From: CAUZIZ01 sp965218775
GTDB taxonomy: Bacteria; Acidobacteriota; UBA6911; RPQK01; JAJDTT01
Length of the DNA stretch: 64,000 nt
NCBI GenBank assembly: GCA_965218775.1
Contig: CBDCLS010000006.1
Location: 1,612,001 to 1,676,000, forward strand
Reading direction: 5' to 3'
The translations under genes and the position numbers were made by a program. Within the stretch, counting starts at the first letter, position 1; the number at the start of each line of letters is the position of its first letter. Shown one piece after another: positions 24,299 to 33,007 of this stretch. The notes beneath the pieces were generated by a model that worked only from the letters and a program-made list of their open reading frames with translations, had not been told where the DNA came from and made no database searches.

Positions 24299-25410
24299 TA
24301 GCGATCGATCTCTCCCAGGACGATATCCAGCGTGCCGATGATAGCGACCACGTCGGCCACCAGATGTCCCTTGACGAGCCGGCGCAGCGCCTGAAGATTA
24401 ACAAACGTAGGTGGTCGGATCCTGACGCGGAAGGGTTGCGCAGACCCATCGCTTACGATGTAGTAACCCAACTCCCCTCGGGGCCCTTCGATGGCGGAGT
24501 AGAATTCTCCGACCGGTGGTTTCAGGATCTTCGGCGCCTTTCCTCGAATCGGTCCGTCGGGCAAATTATCGAGTACCTGTTGAATGATCCGCAGACTCTG
24601 TCGCATCTCTTCGAGGCGAATCGTGTAACGGTCGTAAGTGTCGCCCCTTTCGCCCAGTGGGACATCGAACTCGAATGCCTCGTATCCTCCGTAGGGTCGC
24701 TTCTTACGCAGATCGTAGTCGACCCCGGAGCCGCGTAGGGGAGGTCCGCTGATACCCCACTCGATCGCCTCTTCCCCCGAGATGACGCCGACATCCTTGG
24801 TGCGGTCGAGCCAGATACGATTGTTGGTCAAGAGCGTTTCGTATTCGTCGACATGCCCTGGGAACTCATCCACGAACTTCTGGGCAGCTTCCTCGAAACC
24901 GATGGGAAGGTCCATCCAGAGGCCTCCTACTCGAAAGGCATGGGTGGTCAAACGGGCACCGAAGAGCGCCTCGAAAAGCTTGAGAATCTCTTCGCGCTCC
25001 CGAAAGCAGTAGAGGAATACCGTCATGGCGCCAATGTCGATGGCGTGGGTGGCCAACCAGAGCAGGTGACTGGCAATGCGGTTGAACTCCGTCATCATGA
25101 TCCGGATGTAGCGAGCTCGATCGGGGACTTCGATCCCCATCAGCTTCTCGACACCCAGGAGATAGCCGTAGACGTTCGAAACGGCGGCAATGTAGTCGGT
25201 CCGGTCGAAGTAGGGGACCAGGTTGATGTAGGAACGGTTCTCGCTGATCTTCTCGACGCCCCGATGAAGATAGCCGATGATGCACTCGGCATCCATGACG
25301 CGCTCTCCATCCAGCTTCAACTTGACCCTCAGGACCCCGTGTGTCGACGGGTGCTGAGGCCCCATGTTGATCTCGAGTTCTTTGGTGTCGAGGATCGTCG
25401 GTTCCGCCAT
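24298..25410 (-). CDS. nuoD: NADH-quinone oxidoreductase subunit D
   Basis: The 370-residue peripheral subunit belongs to the 49-kDa/hydrogenase large subunit family. MGPQHPSTHGVLRVKLKLDG near 16-35 contains the quinone-site His residues, YLHRGVEKISENRSY near 47-61 is conserved, and RGKAPKILKPPVGEFYSAIE lies near 293-312. As usual for complex I, no nickel-binding cysteines are present. It follows nuoC after 4 bp and is not fused to it, unlike in some proteobacteria. Confidence 0.97.
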   Translation of the reverse strand: MAEPTILDTKELEINMGPQHPSTHGVLRVKLKLDGERVMDAECIIGYLHRGVEKISENRSYINLVPYFDRTDYIAAVSNVYGYLLGVEKLMGIEVPDRARYIRIMMTEFNRIASHLLWLATHAIDIGAMTVFLYCFREREEILKLFEALFGARLTTHAFRVGGLWMDLPIGFEEAAQKFVDEFPGHVDEYETLLTNNRIWLDRTKDVGVISGEEAIEWGISGPPLRGSGVDYDLRKKRPYGGYEAFEFDVPLGERGDTYDRYTIRLEEMRQSLRIIQQVLDNLPDGPIRGKAPKILKPPVGEFYSAIEGPRGELGYYIVSDGSAQPFRVRIRPPTFVNLQALRRLVKGHLVADVVAIIGTLDIVLGEIDR

Positions 25411-25414
25411 CGCG

Positions 25415-26104
25415 CTAGTCTGGTAGCTTCCTTATTCGAAGATGCTTTTTGATCCAGGTTTGATCCTGGAGTTTGATGTCGTAGTCCTTCCGCAGAGGGT
25501 ATCCCCGCCAGTCCTCGGGAAGCAGGATGCGGCGCAGTTCGGGGTGCCCTGAAAACTCGATGCCGAACATGTCGTAGACTTCCCTCTCCAACCAGTTTGC
25601 GGTCCTCCAGATCGAGGTGACCGAGGGAGCGGGCTCATCCTGAGGCAGCCTTGTTTTCACGCGAATCAGACGCGAGGTCTGATAGGAATAGAGCTGATAG
25701 ACGAGGACGAAGCGCTCCTCATCTCCGAGGTAGTCCAGGGCTGTCAAATCGACCAGGTAGTCGAACGAAAACTCGCTGTGGTCCCGCAGATACAACATCA
25801 CGTCATAGAGTCGATCTAGCGTCACGTTGTAGATGGACTGCTCCAGAAAAACCTGACCCGACACAATCCCTTGAGGGAACTGCTCCTTGAGGCTGTCCAG
25901 GAGGACATCCTCTTCCATGTTTTCGTAGCTCGGCTTCTTGGGCTTGGGCTTAGGCTTGGGCTTCTCCGCAGCAGGGGATGCCTTCTTTTCGGCCTCTTCC
26001 TTGGCGTCCGGAGTCGGAGATGCCGTCTCCTTCTTTGGGGCTTCGGGCTCCGTGTTCTCCTTGGCTGGCGGGTTATCCTGTGGCAGACCGTTCTCTTGAT
26101 TCAT
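25415..26104 (-). CDS. nuoC: NADH-quinone oxidoreductase subunit C with a charged N-terminal extension
   Basis: The 229-residue protein ends in a normal 30-kDa subunit domain (about 85-229), with FDYLVDLTALDYLGD and the signature NWLEREVYDMFGIEFSGHPE followed by RRILLPEDW. The first 60-65 residues are low complexity: Pro, Lys, Glu and Ala with a KPKPKPKPKK run. This tail is absent from ordinary NuoC and probably is disordered. NuoC sits on NuoD in the peripheral arm. The gene fits between nuoB and nuoD. A later start near residue 60 would remove the tail, but no better start codon with a ribosome-binding site was seen. Confidence 0.95.
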   Translation of the reverse strand: MNQENGLPQDNPPAKENTEPEAPKKETASPTPDAKEEAEKKASPAAEKPKPKPKPKKPSYENMEEDVLLDSLKEQFPQGIVSGQVFLEQSIYNVTLDRLYDVMLYLRDHSEFSFDYLVDLTALDYLGDEERFVLVYQLYSYQTSRLIRVKTRLPQDEPAPSVTSIWRTANWLEREVYDMFGIEFSGHPELRRILLPEDWRGYPLRKDYDIKLQDQTWIKKHLRIRKLPD

Positions 26105-26153
26105 TCGCGTTTTTGGTTGGAAGGGGGGAAGCAGGTTCCCCTAAGGTGTCCCC

Positions 26154-26645
26154 TCAACTTGCCTTTGGCTGGGCATCCTTATCGGCGATGCTCATAAGGT
26201 CGATCTTGTCCTGCAGACGCATCAGGCCATAAAGCAGCGCTTCCGGCCTGGGGGGACAGCCAGGGATGTAGACATCCACCGGGATGACTCGATCCACTCC
26301 CTGCAGCGTCGCATAGGTGTCGAAGGGCCCACCCACACTGGAGCAAGCACCCATCGAAATCACCCACTTGGGATCGGGCATCTGATCGTACAGTGTTTGG
26401 ATGACCTCTGCCATCTTCAGGGTTACCGTTCCCGCAATGATGATCAGGTCCGATTGTCGGGGTGAGGGTCTGAAGATTCCGGCGCCAAAACGATCCATGT
26501 CAAAGCGAGAGGCGCCGGTTGCCATCATTTCGATGGCGCAGCAAGCAAGGCCGAAGGTCATGGGCCAGAGGGACGATTTCCGAGCCCAGTTGAAGAGGGA
26601 ATCCGCAGTCGTGGTGACGATGTTTCTTTCAATCTCGTTGCCCAT
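26154..26645 (-). CDS. nuoB: NADH-quinone oxidoreductase subunit B
   Basis: The 163-residue protein carries cluster N2, the last iron-sulphur centre before quinone. Its ligands are C35 and C36 (GLACCAIEMM), C101 (GACSSVGGPF) and C130 (GCPPRPEAL). It is of normal length and is encoded between nuoA and nuoC. It links the ferredoxin-like NuoI to the quinone site. Confidence 0.97.
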   Translation of the reverse strand: MGNEIERNIVTTTADSLFNWARKSSLWPMTFGLACCAIEMMATGASRFDMDRFGAGIFRPSPRQSDLIIIAGTVTLKMAEVIQTLYDQMPDPKWVISMGACSSVGGPFDTYATLQGVDRVIPVDVYIPGCPPRPEALLYGLMRLQDKIDLMSIADKDAQPKAS

Positions 26646-26655
26646 TACACCTGTC

Positions 26656-27012
26656 CTATGCCCATTCTAGCGCGCCCTTCTTCCATACGTAGAAGTAGCC
26701 CACAATCAGGATACCCAGAAAGATCACCATTTCAATGAAACCGAACAAGGCCAGCTCATCGTAGATGATTGCCCACGGAAAGAGAAAAACTGTTTCTACA
26801 TCAAAGATCACGAAGAGGATGGCGATGATGTAGAAGCGCACCGAAAAGCGCTCCCGAGCATCGCCCTCGGGGTCGACTCCGCACTCGTAGGGAGACAACT
26901 TGGAGGCGTGCGGCCGATTTGGTCGCAAGAAACGTCCCACCGTCAAACCCACTACCGGCAGGGAAATCGCTACCAGGATAAAGAGAAGAATCGGAATGTA
27001 GGAACCTAGCAA
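26656..27012 (-). CDS. nuoA: NADH-quinone oxidoreductase subunit A
   Basis: The 118-residue protein has three membrane helices, with the conserved KLSPYECGVDPEGDARERFSV-type loop near 39-59 and ILFVIFDVETVFLFPWA near 67-83. It is the first gene of the complex I operon. The start is TTG at 27012 with AGGAGG eight bases upstream. No convincing promoter could be picked in the roughly 290 bp upstream, which are shared with the divergent accessory cluster. Confidence 0.96.
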   Translation of the reverse strand: MLGSYIPILLFILVAISLPVVGLTVGRFLRPNRPHASKLSPYECGVDPEGDARERFSVRFYIIAILFVIFDVETVFLFPWAIIYDELALFGFIEMVIFLGILIVGYFYVWKKGALEWA

Positions 27013-27306
27013 AGCCCTCTCCTCCTGGAAAAGCGCCCTATTCTAGCAGATCCAAACCAGGTGCGCCCTCCCCTTTTTTCCCTTAGATTTCAATCTTATC
27101 ATACCGGTCCCCAGGGACGGTCGGTGACCCGACGGGACAAAGGGGGAAGTCGGAAAAGGCGAACAGGATGGTTCCGTCCTCGGGACAACCGCAGCGTTTC
27201 TCAACTCACTCAAACGATTCCATTTGCCGGCCGGTTTTGATATACTCTACGCGAGGAGGGGGTCCGAAGACACAACTTTGAAAGGCCTTAGGGAGCGGCA
27301 TCGAGT
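27013..27306. other. Divergent intergenic region between nuoA and the accessory cluster
   Basis: No gene is seen. It should hold the nuo promoter (minus) and a promoter for the accessory genes (plus). An extended -10 (TGATATACT, 27238-27246) without a good -35 box is the best plus-strand candidate, with start of transcription near 27253. Confidence 0.4.
27238..27246 (+). promoter_or_regulatory. Extended -10 promoter element
   Basis: TGATATACT has the TGn extension directly before a TATACT hexamer. No hexamer close to TTGACA lies 16-18 bp upstream, which is tolerated by extended -10 promoters. It would drive the small ORF at 27307 and the glycoside hydrolase/GT2 gene. Confidence 0.35.
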
Positions 27307-27405
27307 ATGGAGTTGCCGCAGCTTTCCTACGACGAGTGCTTCGAGTCCGGGAATAAGTGGGCGCAGTGTCTAAGAAACGCCAAACTGGATGCTGGGACCC
27401 ACTGA
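27307..27405 (+). CDS. 32-codon small ORF before the GH/GT2 gene
   Basis: ATG 27307 opens a 32-residue peptide (MELPQLSYDECFESG, then NKWAQCLRNAKLDAGTH) ending at TGA 27403-27405, three bases before the ATG of the next gene. An AGGGAG lies about 12 bases upstream. It has two Cys (11 and 21) and several Asn/Asp residues. It is not recognised. Tight coupling to a glycosyltransferase makes a leader peptide or a precursor of a decorated peptide conceivable, but chance cannot be excluded at this length. Confidence 0.35.
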   Translation: MELPQLSYDECFESGNKWAQCLRNAKLDAGTH

Positions 27406-27408
27406 ACG

Positions 27409-28768
27409 ATGAATGCCACCCTAACCGATCCCGTTCCCAGCGTTGAGCCCACCGCGGTAGTTCCAGGTGCGTATGTTCGACCTCGGATTTCCGGCAAGTT
27501 TTTGTACACGGGTGACCGGAAATTCTATCTCCGAGGTGTCACCTATGGGCCCTTCCGTCCCGACGAAAACGGGAGCGAATACCACTCCTTGGCAACGGTG
27601 GAGCGCGACTTCGCGCTGATGGTGGAAAGCGGCATCAACGCCATCCGCACCTATACCGTCCCGCCGCAGTGGCTTCTAGATGCTGCTGCCGAATACGGCC
27701 TTCGGGTAATGGTGGGGATCCCGTGGGAGCAGCACATCACCTTCCTGGACGATCGTCGACGTACCCGATCCATCGAAGAGCGGGTCGGTGCGGGGGTGAG
27801 AGCCTGCTCAAATCATCCGGCGGTGCTCGGCTACTCGGTTGGCAACGAGATTCCATCCCCGATCGTCCGCTGGCACGGTCGTAGGAGAGTGGAACGCTTC
27901 ATTCATCGTCTTTACCGTACCGCGAAGGCCGAGGACCCGGATGCGCTGGTTACCTACGTGAACTATCCCACTACCGAGTTTCTGGAGTTGCCCTTCCTTG
28001 ATTTGGTCAGTTTCAACGTCTATCTCGAGTCGAAGGGTCTCCTCAAAGGCTACCTCGCGAGGCTTCAGAACCTGACCGGAAACCGCCCTCTTGTTTTGGC
28101 TGAGGTCGGTCTGGACAGCCGCAGCAATGGTGAAGAAGAGCAGGCTCGCTCGCTTGATTGGCAGGTCAGAGCTGCCTATGAGGCCGGCTCTGCGGGGACT
28201 TTTGTTTTTTCCTGGACCGATGAATGGCATCGAGGCGGGTATGACATCGAGGACTGGGACTTCGGTCTTACCACTCGGCGTCGCCATCCAAAGCCGGCCC
28301 TTGCTGGCGTGCAGGAGGTGTTTGCTGGCCTGCCTTTTCAGGTTGGCATGTACTGGCCGAGAATTTCGGTGGTTGTCTGTGCCCACAACGAAGAGCGTCA
28401 TATTGGGCGTTGCCTGGAAGGTGTGCTGGGGCTGGAATATCCGGATTTCGAGGTCGTCGTGGTGGACGACGGCTCCACCGATACCACGGCCGCGGTCGTC
28501 GCAGCATCCGGTATCCAACCGATTCGGACAGAAAACCTAGGCTTGAGCAGTGCCCGCAATGCGGGTATGCAAGCGGCGACCGGGTCCATTGTCGCTTACA
28601 TCGATGCCGACGCCGATCCTGACCCACACTGGCTCCACTATCTTGCTTCCGATTTTCTGAACACAGACCATGTGGCTGTCGGGGGACCAAACGTAGCACC
28701 CGCAGGCATAAGCGAAGTAGCGAAGTGCGTGGACAAAGCCCCGGGGGGACCGGTACACATTCTTCTCA
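27409..28768 (+). pseudogene. Glycoside hydrolase/GT2 fusion protein, 3'-truncated
   Basis: The frame encodes a TIM-barrel glycoside hydrolase-like domain (about 25-305) resembling GH2/GH5 catalytic domains. The probable acid/base Glu is in YSVGNEIPSP near 145-154 and the probable nucleophile in VLAEVGLDS near 226-234. A family 2 glycosyltransferase domain begins near 323 with ISVVVCAHNEERHIGRCLEG. It includes VVDDGSTD, SSARNAGMQAA and the metal-binding YIDADADPD. Homology stops at GGPVHILLT; beyond 28768 the frame runs 50 codons into unrelated sequence and ends at 28920. Full-length relatives continue with the remaining GT2 domain. The truncation marks the left edge of the IS island. Export or anchoring signals are not seen. 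Confidence 0.75.
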
Positions 28769-29055
28769 CGGCAGCGCAACAATTTTTCTGTAATTTCGGG
28801 CCGGTTGTGGGACAGGATCCTCCTCTTTTTTGGCTCTTCGGGTCCAGATCGCATTGGCCCTTGAGCCGTTCGTTGTCAATGTTTGCGTTTTCTAAGGCAT
28901 CGGCAGATCTATCAAAATGAGGGACGGCAGCGACTGCCACCCGCAGCCAGTCGATATCTGAGAGGTCCCTTCTCAGAATGGCGAGCGAGACCACCTCAGC
29001 TAGACCGACTGCGGCGATTCGACGCCCCTACCTCCCTCGCAAAGAAAAAAGGCGC
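28769..29055. other. Unassigned sequence between the truncated GH/GT2 gene and IS256
   Basis: The 287 bp do not continue the GT2 gene and lie outside the IS256 ends. A minus-strand frame from 28994 crosses the junction (VSLAILRRDLSDIDWLRVAV at its start) and is not recognised. It is probably a remnant of another mobile element. Confidence 0.4.
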
Positions 29056-30381
29056 TGTCAGAAGCCTCTACAGCCACGATCTCGGGACGCCCCTTCCCTA
29101 GAGCCTCGCTGATTTCGGGTTCCAGGAAACAGTGCCTCTAGGATGCCTCCTTCTCGGGGCAGCTCGCCAGGTTGAGGTAGCATCGGCCCGTGAGCCAGTC
29201 GTCGTGAATCTCCACCAGCACAGCCGAGATTAGTCGCAATGCCGATTCGATGTGGGGGAAGATGCCCACCACTCGGGTTCGGCGCCGAATCTGTTTGTTG
29301 AGATTCTCCAGACCATTGTTCGTCCGGATCCGTTTGTGGAGACTGCGAGGGAAGGCGTAGACCGTGAGCCCCTCGCGCAGGTTCGCTTCCATCCACTCGG
29401 CCAGGGCCTGGTTGGTTTCGGAAAACGCTTGGACTTTGCGTTTGAGCATCACTTCGGCATCCTCGAGCGTGGGACTGTTGAAGATGTCCCGTAGCGCTTG
29501 AGCGATCTGGCGCCGTTCTTCGAGACGACGAGCAAAGCGCTGGGCGTTCTGGCTCAGATGAAACTGGCAGCGCTGCCAGGGGACGGCGGGAAAGACCGCG
29601 CGGCGTGCGGCGCGTAGTCCCGCGTGATCATCGCTGACGAGGACCTTGAGTCCCTTCAGTCCCCGCGCCGCTAGATCTTCCAGCAACGCCCTCCAATGCA
29701 CCTCGGCTTCGCTCAGCCGGGCGCTGACCCCCAGCACCTCGCGCTGGCCCGACGCCTCGACTCCCACGGCCTTGAGGATCGCCAGGTCCTGAACCCGCCC
29801 GTCGACCCGGACCTTCTCGTAGTGGGCATCCAGGTAGACGACCGGGTACTCACCGTCCAGCGGCCGGCGACGGAAGTGCCCTAGCTCCTCGTCCAGCAGC
29901 GAGGCCACTCGGGAGACCTGACTGGCAGAGATCTCGGTCCCGCACAGCTGCTCAGTGATCTCGCTGACCTTGCGGGTGGAGACCCCCATGACGTACATCT
30001 CGGCGATGGCCAACTTCAATGCCTTTTCCGCGCGGCAGCCCTTCTCCAAGGACTGGGGGTAGAACAACAAGCCTCGAACCTGAGGGATCTTCAGTTGGAG
30101 CTCGCCCACACGGGTGGAGATCTTCTTGTCCTTGTAGCCGTTGGCATGGCCTCGGCGCTGCTGAGTCCTTTCGTAGGGCTCGGCTCCCAGAAACTCGCTT
30201 CGCTCCACCCGCATCGCCAGGTTGAAGAGTTTCTCCAACACCTGCCGAAAGGCCTCGGTTCCTTCCTCGATCAACTCTTGAATGATTCCTCGTGGTACTC
30301 TGTCGTCTAGGTCTGGGGCCATTGGATTCTCCTTTCATTTTGGTTGAATGGTTTGGAGAATCTTGTCCCAGACCTCTGACG
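29056..30381 (-). mobile_element. IS256-family insertion sequence
   Basis: One transposase gene fills most of the element. Imperfect ends are seen at about 29056 (CTGTCAGAAGCCTCTACAG) and about 30381 (reading inward CCGTCAGAGGTCTGGGACA); the shared core is GTCAGA. The exact ends and a target duplication could not be fixed. Confidence 0.7.
29138..30322 (-). CDS. IS256-family (Mutator) transposase
   Basis: The 394-residue protein is a full-length Transposase_mut family member. Recognisable blocks are RRGHANGYKDKKISTRVGEL near 56-75, VSTRKVSEITEQLCGTEISA near 114-133, the first catalytic Asp in PVVYLDAHYEKVR near 160-172, VLVSDDHAGLR near 226-236 with the second Asp, WQRCQFHLSQN near 247-257, and the RTNNGLENLNKQIRRRTRVV block near 335-354 with the catalytic Glu. 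No frameshift is visible, so it may be active. The start ATG is followed by a normal N-terminus. It sits between the truncated GH/GT2 gene and a truncated Cys-rich protein gene. Confidence 0.95.
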   Translation of the reverse strand: MAPDLDDRVPRGIIQELIEEGTEAFRQVLEKLFNLAMRVERSEFLGAEPYERTQQRRGHANGYKDKKISTRVGELQLKIPQVRGLLFYPQSLEKGCRAEKALKLAIAEMYVMGVSTRKVSEITEQLCGTEISASQVSRVASLLDEELGHFRRRPLDGEYPVVYLDAHYEKVRVDGRVQDLAILKAVGVEASGQREVLGVSARLSEAEVHWRALLEDLAARGLKGLKVLVSDDHAGLRAARRAVFPAVPWQRCQFHLSQNAQRFARRLEERRQIAQALRDIFNSPTLEDAEVMLKRKVQAFSETNQALAEWMEANLREGLTVYAFPRSLHKRIRTNNGLENLNKQIRRRTRVVGIFPHIESALRLISAVLVEIHDDWLTGRCYLNLASCPEKEAS

Positions 30382-30572
30382 GTTCAGCCGCTCAGCGAAC
30401 GGCCTTTGCCCCCCTTCCAGGGGGGCCGGCGCGCCGCGCCGCGTGGCTCAGGCTCCATTCGGCCTACGGCCTCCCTCCGCCTGAACCACGCCAGGTTTCT
30501 CATCAACCCAATACTCGGTATTCCGAGAAATTGCCTCTTAACGGGAAATTACAGAAAGAACGGTACACTCCT
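30382..30572. other. Junk sequence between IS256 and the Cys-rich protein fragment
   Basis: It holds two hairpins: CCCCCCTTCCAGGGGGG near 30408 and a longer palindrome at about 30447-30490 (GGCTCAGGC ... GCCTGAACC). No gene is seen. The right boundary, 30573, is where similarity to the internal duplicate of the next gene begins. Confidence 0.45.
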
Positions 30573-32835
30573 CCCGCAACCGTGTCGGCCCCGAGCGCGG
30601 CCTCGAACTCTACGCCTCCGATTGTCCCGTGACCCGCCTCGAAAACAACGAATCCGATGGTTTCGTCAGCGCGCGAGCTGTTGGTGTCCTCGCACACCGT
30701 CTTGCCGCTCGTGAGCGCCGTCCCGGAAGGCGGATCGGTACGCGCCGTTCCCTGATCCCAGAACACCGAGAAATCAGGATCGTTTTCGCTCATCACCTGA
30801 CCCAGGACTACTGGGTTGGTGTAGGGCTGGTCGTAGGCCTGGACTTCACCCACCCAGTTGGTCTGAGCGGCGTCGGTCACTGTGGAAGTGTACTTCTGGG
30901 CCTCCACCGACACGCCGTCGATCGACCAGGTGCCCTCTTCGACTACCAGGTAGCTGACGTTCTCCGGAACCACCGCGCTGCCCGAGGGATTCTGGAGCCG
31001 GAGGTCAAAGCTGGTCGGGGTGACGTTCGAGACCCGTGACACCACGGGGATGGTGTTATTCAGGTACTGCACCGTGGTGACGACGACCGGACTGACGTAG
31101 GTGTTGGTTAGGTTCACCGTTAGCGGTGATGCGCCCACCGTCACGCTATCCGATTCGAGTAGTGCCGAGGGGCCACCGACGCAGACATCCCCGGCCTCGT
31201 CGCAGCCCAAGGGGGCACAAGGATCGCTCCCCGCCTGACAGTCGAGGGCCGGGTCGCAGGTCTCCGCGCCGTCGCAGAAGAGACCGTTGTCGCAGACGGT
31301 ATTGTTGGGGGTGTTGACGACGACATCGTTGACCTCGTCACAGCTGTCGTCAGTGCAGCTCACGCCGTCGTCCACCACCGGAGGGGTGCCGGCCTGGCAG
31401 TCGAGGACCGGGTCGCAGGTCTCGGAGCCGTTACAGAACAGACCGTCGTCACAAGCACCGCTGTCCGGCGTGTTGTCACAGGAGTCCGTTCCCTCGTTAC
31501 AGGAGTCCACCGTGCAGCTGACGCCGTCGTCGCAATCAACCGCGGTCCCCGCCTGGCAGGAGCCGCTTCCCGTGTCGCAGGTCTCGGTGCCGTTGCAGAA
31601 CAGACCGTCGTCGCAGTCGGAGTCGACTACGCAGCCGGGTGCAGGGGGGTAGACTACCGGTCCTGTGAAGACGGCGTAGGCGACTTGTTCGGTGGTGTGG
31701 GCCCGCTCGGTGTCGCCGATCTGATCCTCGTCGATCGACAGGAACAGATCGGTTGTTGTTGCCACCGTTGCTCCGTGCACCTGGGCCCAGCCGCCGTTGC
31801 CGCCGTCGACCCCCGCCATCTGCACATGGGCGACCGTGGGCGCCGAAGCAAAGGCGGTATTGAAGCTGTAGGTGTAGGGCGGCGCGTTGGTCACACCCGC
31901 AACCGTGTCGGCCCCAAGCGCCGCCTCGAACTCTACGCCTCCGATTGTCCCGTGACCCGCCTCGAAAACAATGAATCCGATGGTTTCCTCATCGCGCGAG
32001 CTGTTGGTGTCTTCGCACACCGTCTTGCCGCTCGTGAGCGCCGTCCCGGAAGGCGGATCGGTACGCGCCGTTCCCTGATCCCAGAACACCGAGAAATCAG
32101 GATCGTTTTCGCTCATCACCTGACCCAGAACTACTGGGTTGGTGTAGGCCTGGTTGTAGGCCTGGACTTCACCCACCCAGTTGGTTTGAGCGGCGTCGGT
32201 CACTGTGGAGGGGTACTTCTGGGCTTCCACCGCCACGCCGTCGATTGTCCAGGTACCTTCTTCGACCACCAGGTAACTGACGTTCTCCGGAACCACCGCT
32301 CCGCCCGAGGGGTTCTGGAGTCGGAGGTCGAAGCTGGTCGGGGTGACGTTTGAGACCCGTGACACCACAGGGGTGGTGTTGTTCAGATACTGGACCGTGG
32401 TGACGACGACCGGACTGACATAGGTGTTGGTGAGGTTTACCGTCAGCGGTGATGCGCCCACCGCCACGCTGTCTGATTCGAGTAAGGCGGAGGGACCGCC
32501 GACGCAGACGTCGCCGACCTCGTCGCAGGCCAAGGGGGCACAGGGATCGCTACCGGCTTGGCAGTCGAGGACCGGGTCGCAGGTCTCTGCGCCGTTGAAG
32601 AAAAGACCGTCGTCGCAGTCCGGGTCGCTGACACATCCCGGGGCGCAGACATCGGACTGGCCGTCGGCGACCAGGAATTCGACGTCGGTGACCGTCACCT
32701 GGTCGAACCAGAAGCCCTTGCCGTTGACCGATTCATCGGTGCCGTAGGCAACGTCGAGTTGGAGAGTCTTGCCGGCGAGGGCAGCCGAGCGGTCGACGAA
32801 GAGATTCTTGCTAGCGCCGCCACCAGCAGCACTGG
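30573..32835 (-). pseudogene. Internal fragment of a large Cys-rich secreted repeat protein
   Basis: About 750 codons are open on the minus strand, but both ends are broken. At the N-terminal side the frame begins just after a TGA in repeat sequence, with KNLFVDRSAALAGKTLQLDV and then GKGFWFDQVTVTDVEFLV, a jelly-roll-like fragment. GTG 32698 could start translation but lies inside that domain. Next come Cys-rich modules of the CDDGLFCNGxETC type (at least five), and two nearly identical blocks of about 190 residues with NPSG, VSYLVVEEGTW, YTNPVVLGQVMSENDPDFSV and FEAGHGTIGGVEFEAALGAD. Between them is VAHVQMAGVDGGNGGWAQV, resembling an H-type lectin repeat. The second block ends abruptly at 30573. 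The role of the intact protein, probably adhesion or a surface layer, is not known. Confidence 0.75.
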
Positions 32836-32952
32836 ATCATTCAGGTGAGAAACTTGGTGGAGCAGCCAAAGTTGGTTACGCTGTCGGTCGGCAGAGGCTG
32901 CGGCAGCTAAGACCCCTTGACCACTGGTGCTCATTTGCCCCAGGGCTAGCAT
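32836..32952 (+). repeat. Dispersed repeat sharing blocks with 36130-36385
   Basis: CTGGATCATTCAGG and a following GAAACTT, then GGCAGCTAAG and a CTTGACCACTGGTGC block, recur at 36137-36350 with similar spacing but more sequence between. It separates the Cys-rich fragment from the left end of IS110 copy 1. Confidence 0.65.
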
Positions 32953-33007
32953 GGTTCCGAGTTTGGCCATCATTCATTGGTGAGGCCCCTTAGGGCTCGC
33001 GCAAGAA

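Noticed and set aside
28638..28994. 118-codon minus-strand frame across the GH/GT2 junction
   Set aside because: Its second half is antisense to the GT2 domain, so it is a chimera across an insertion joint and not a gene.
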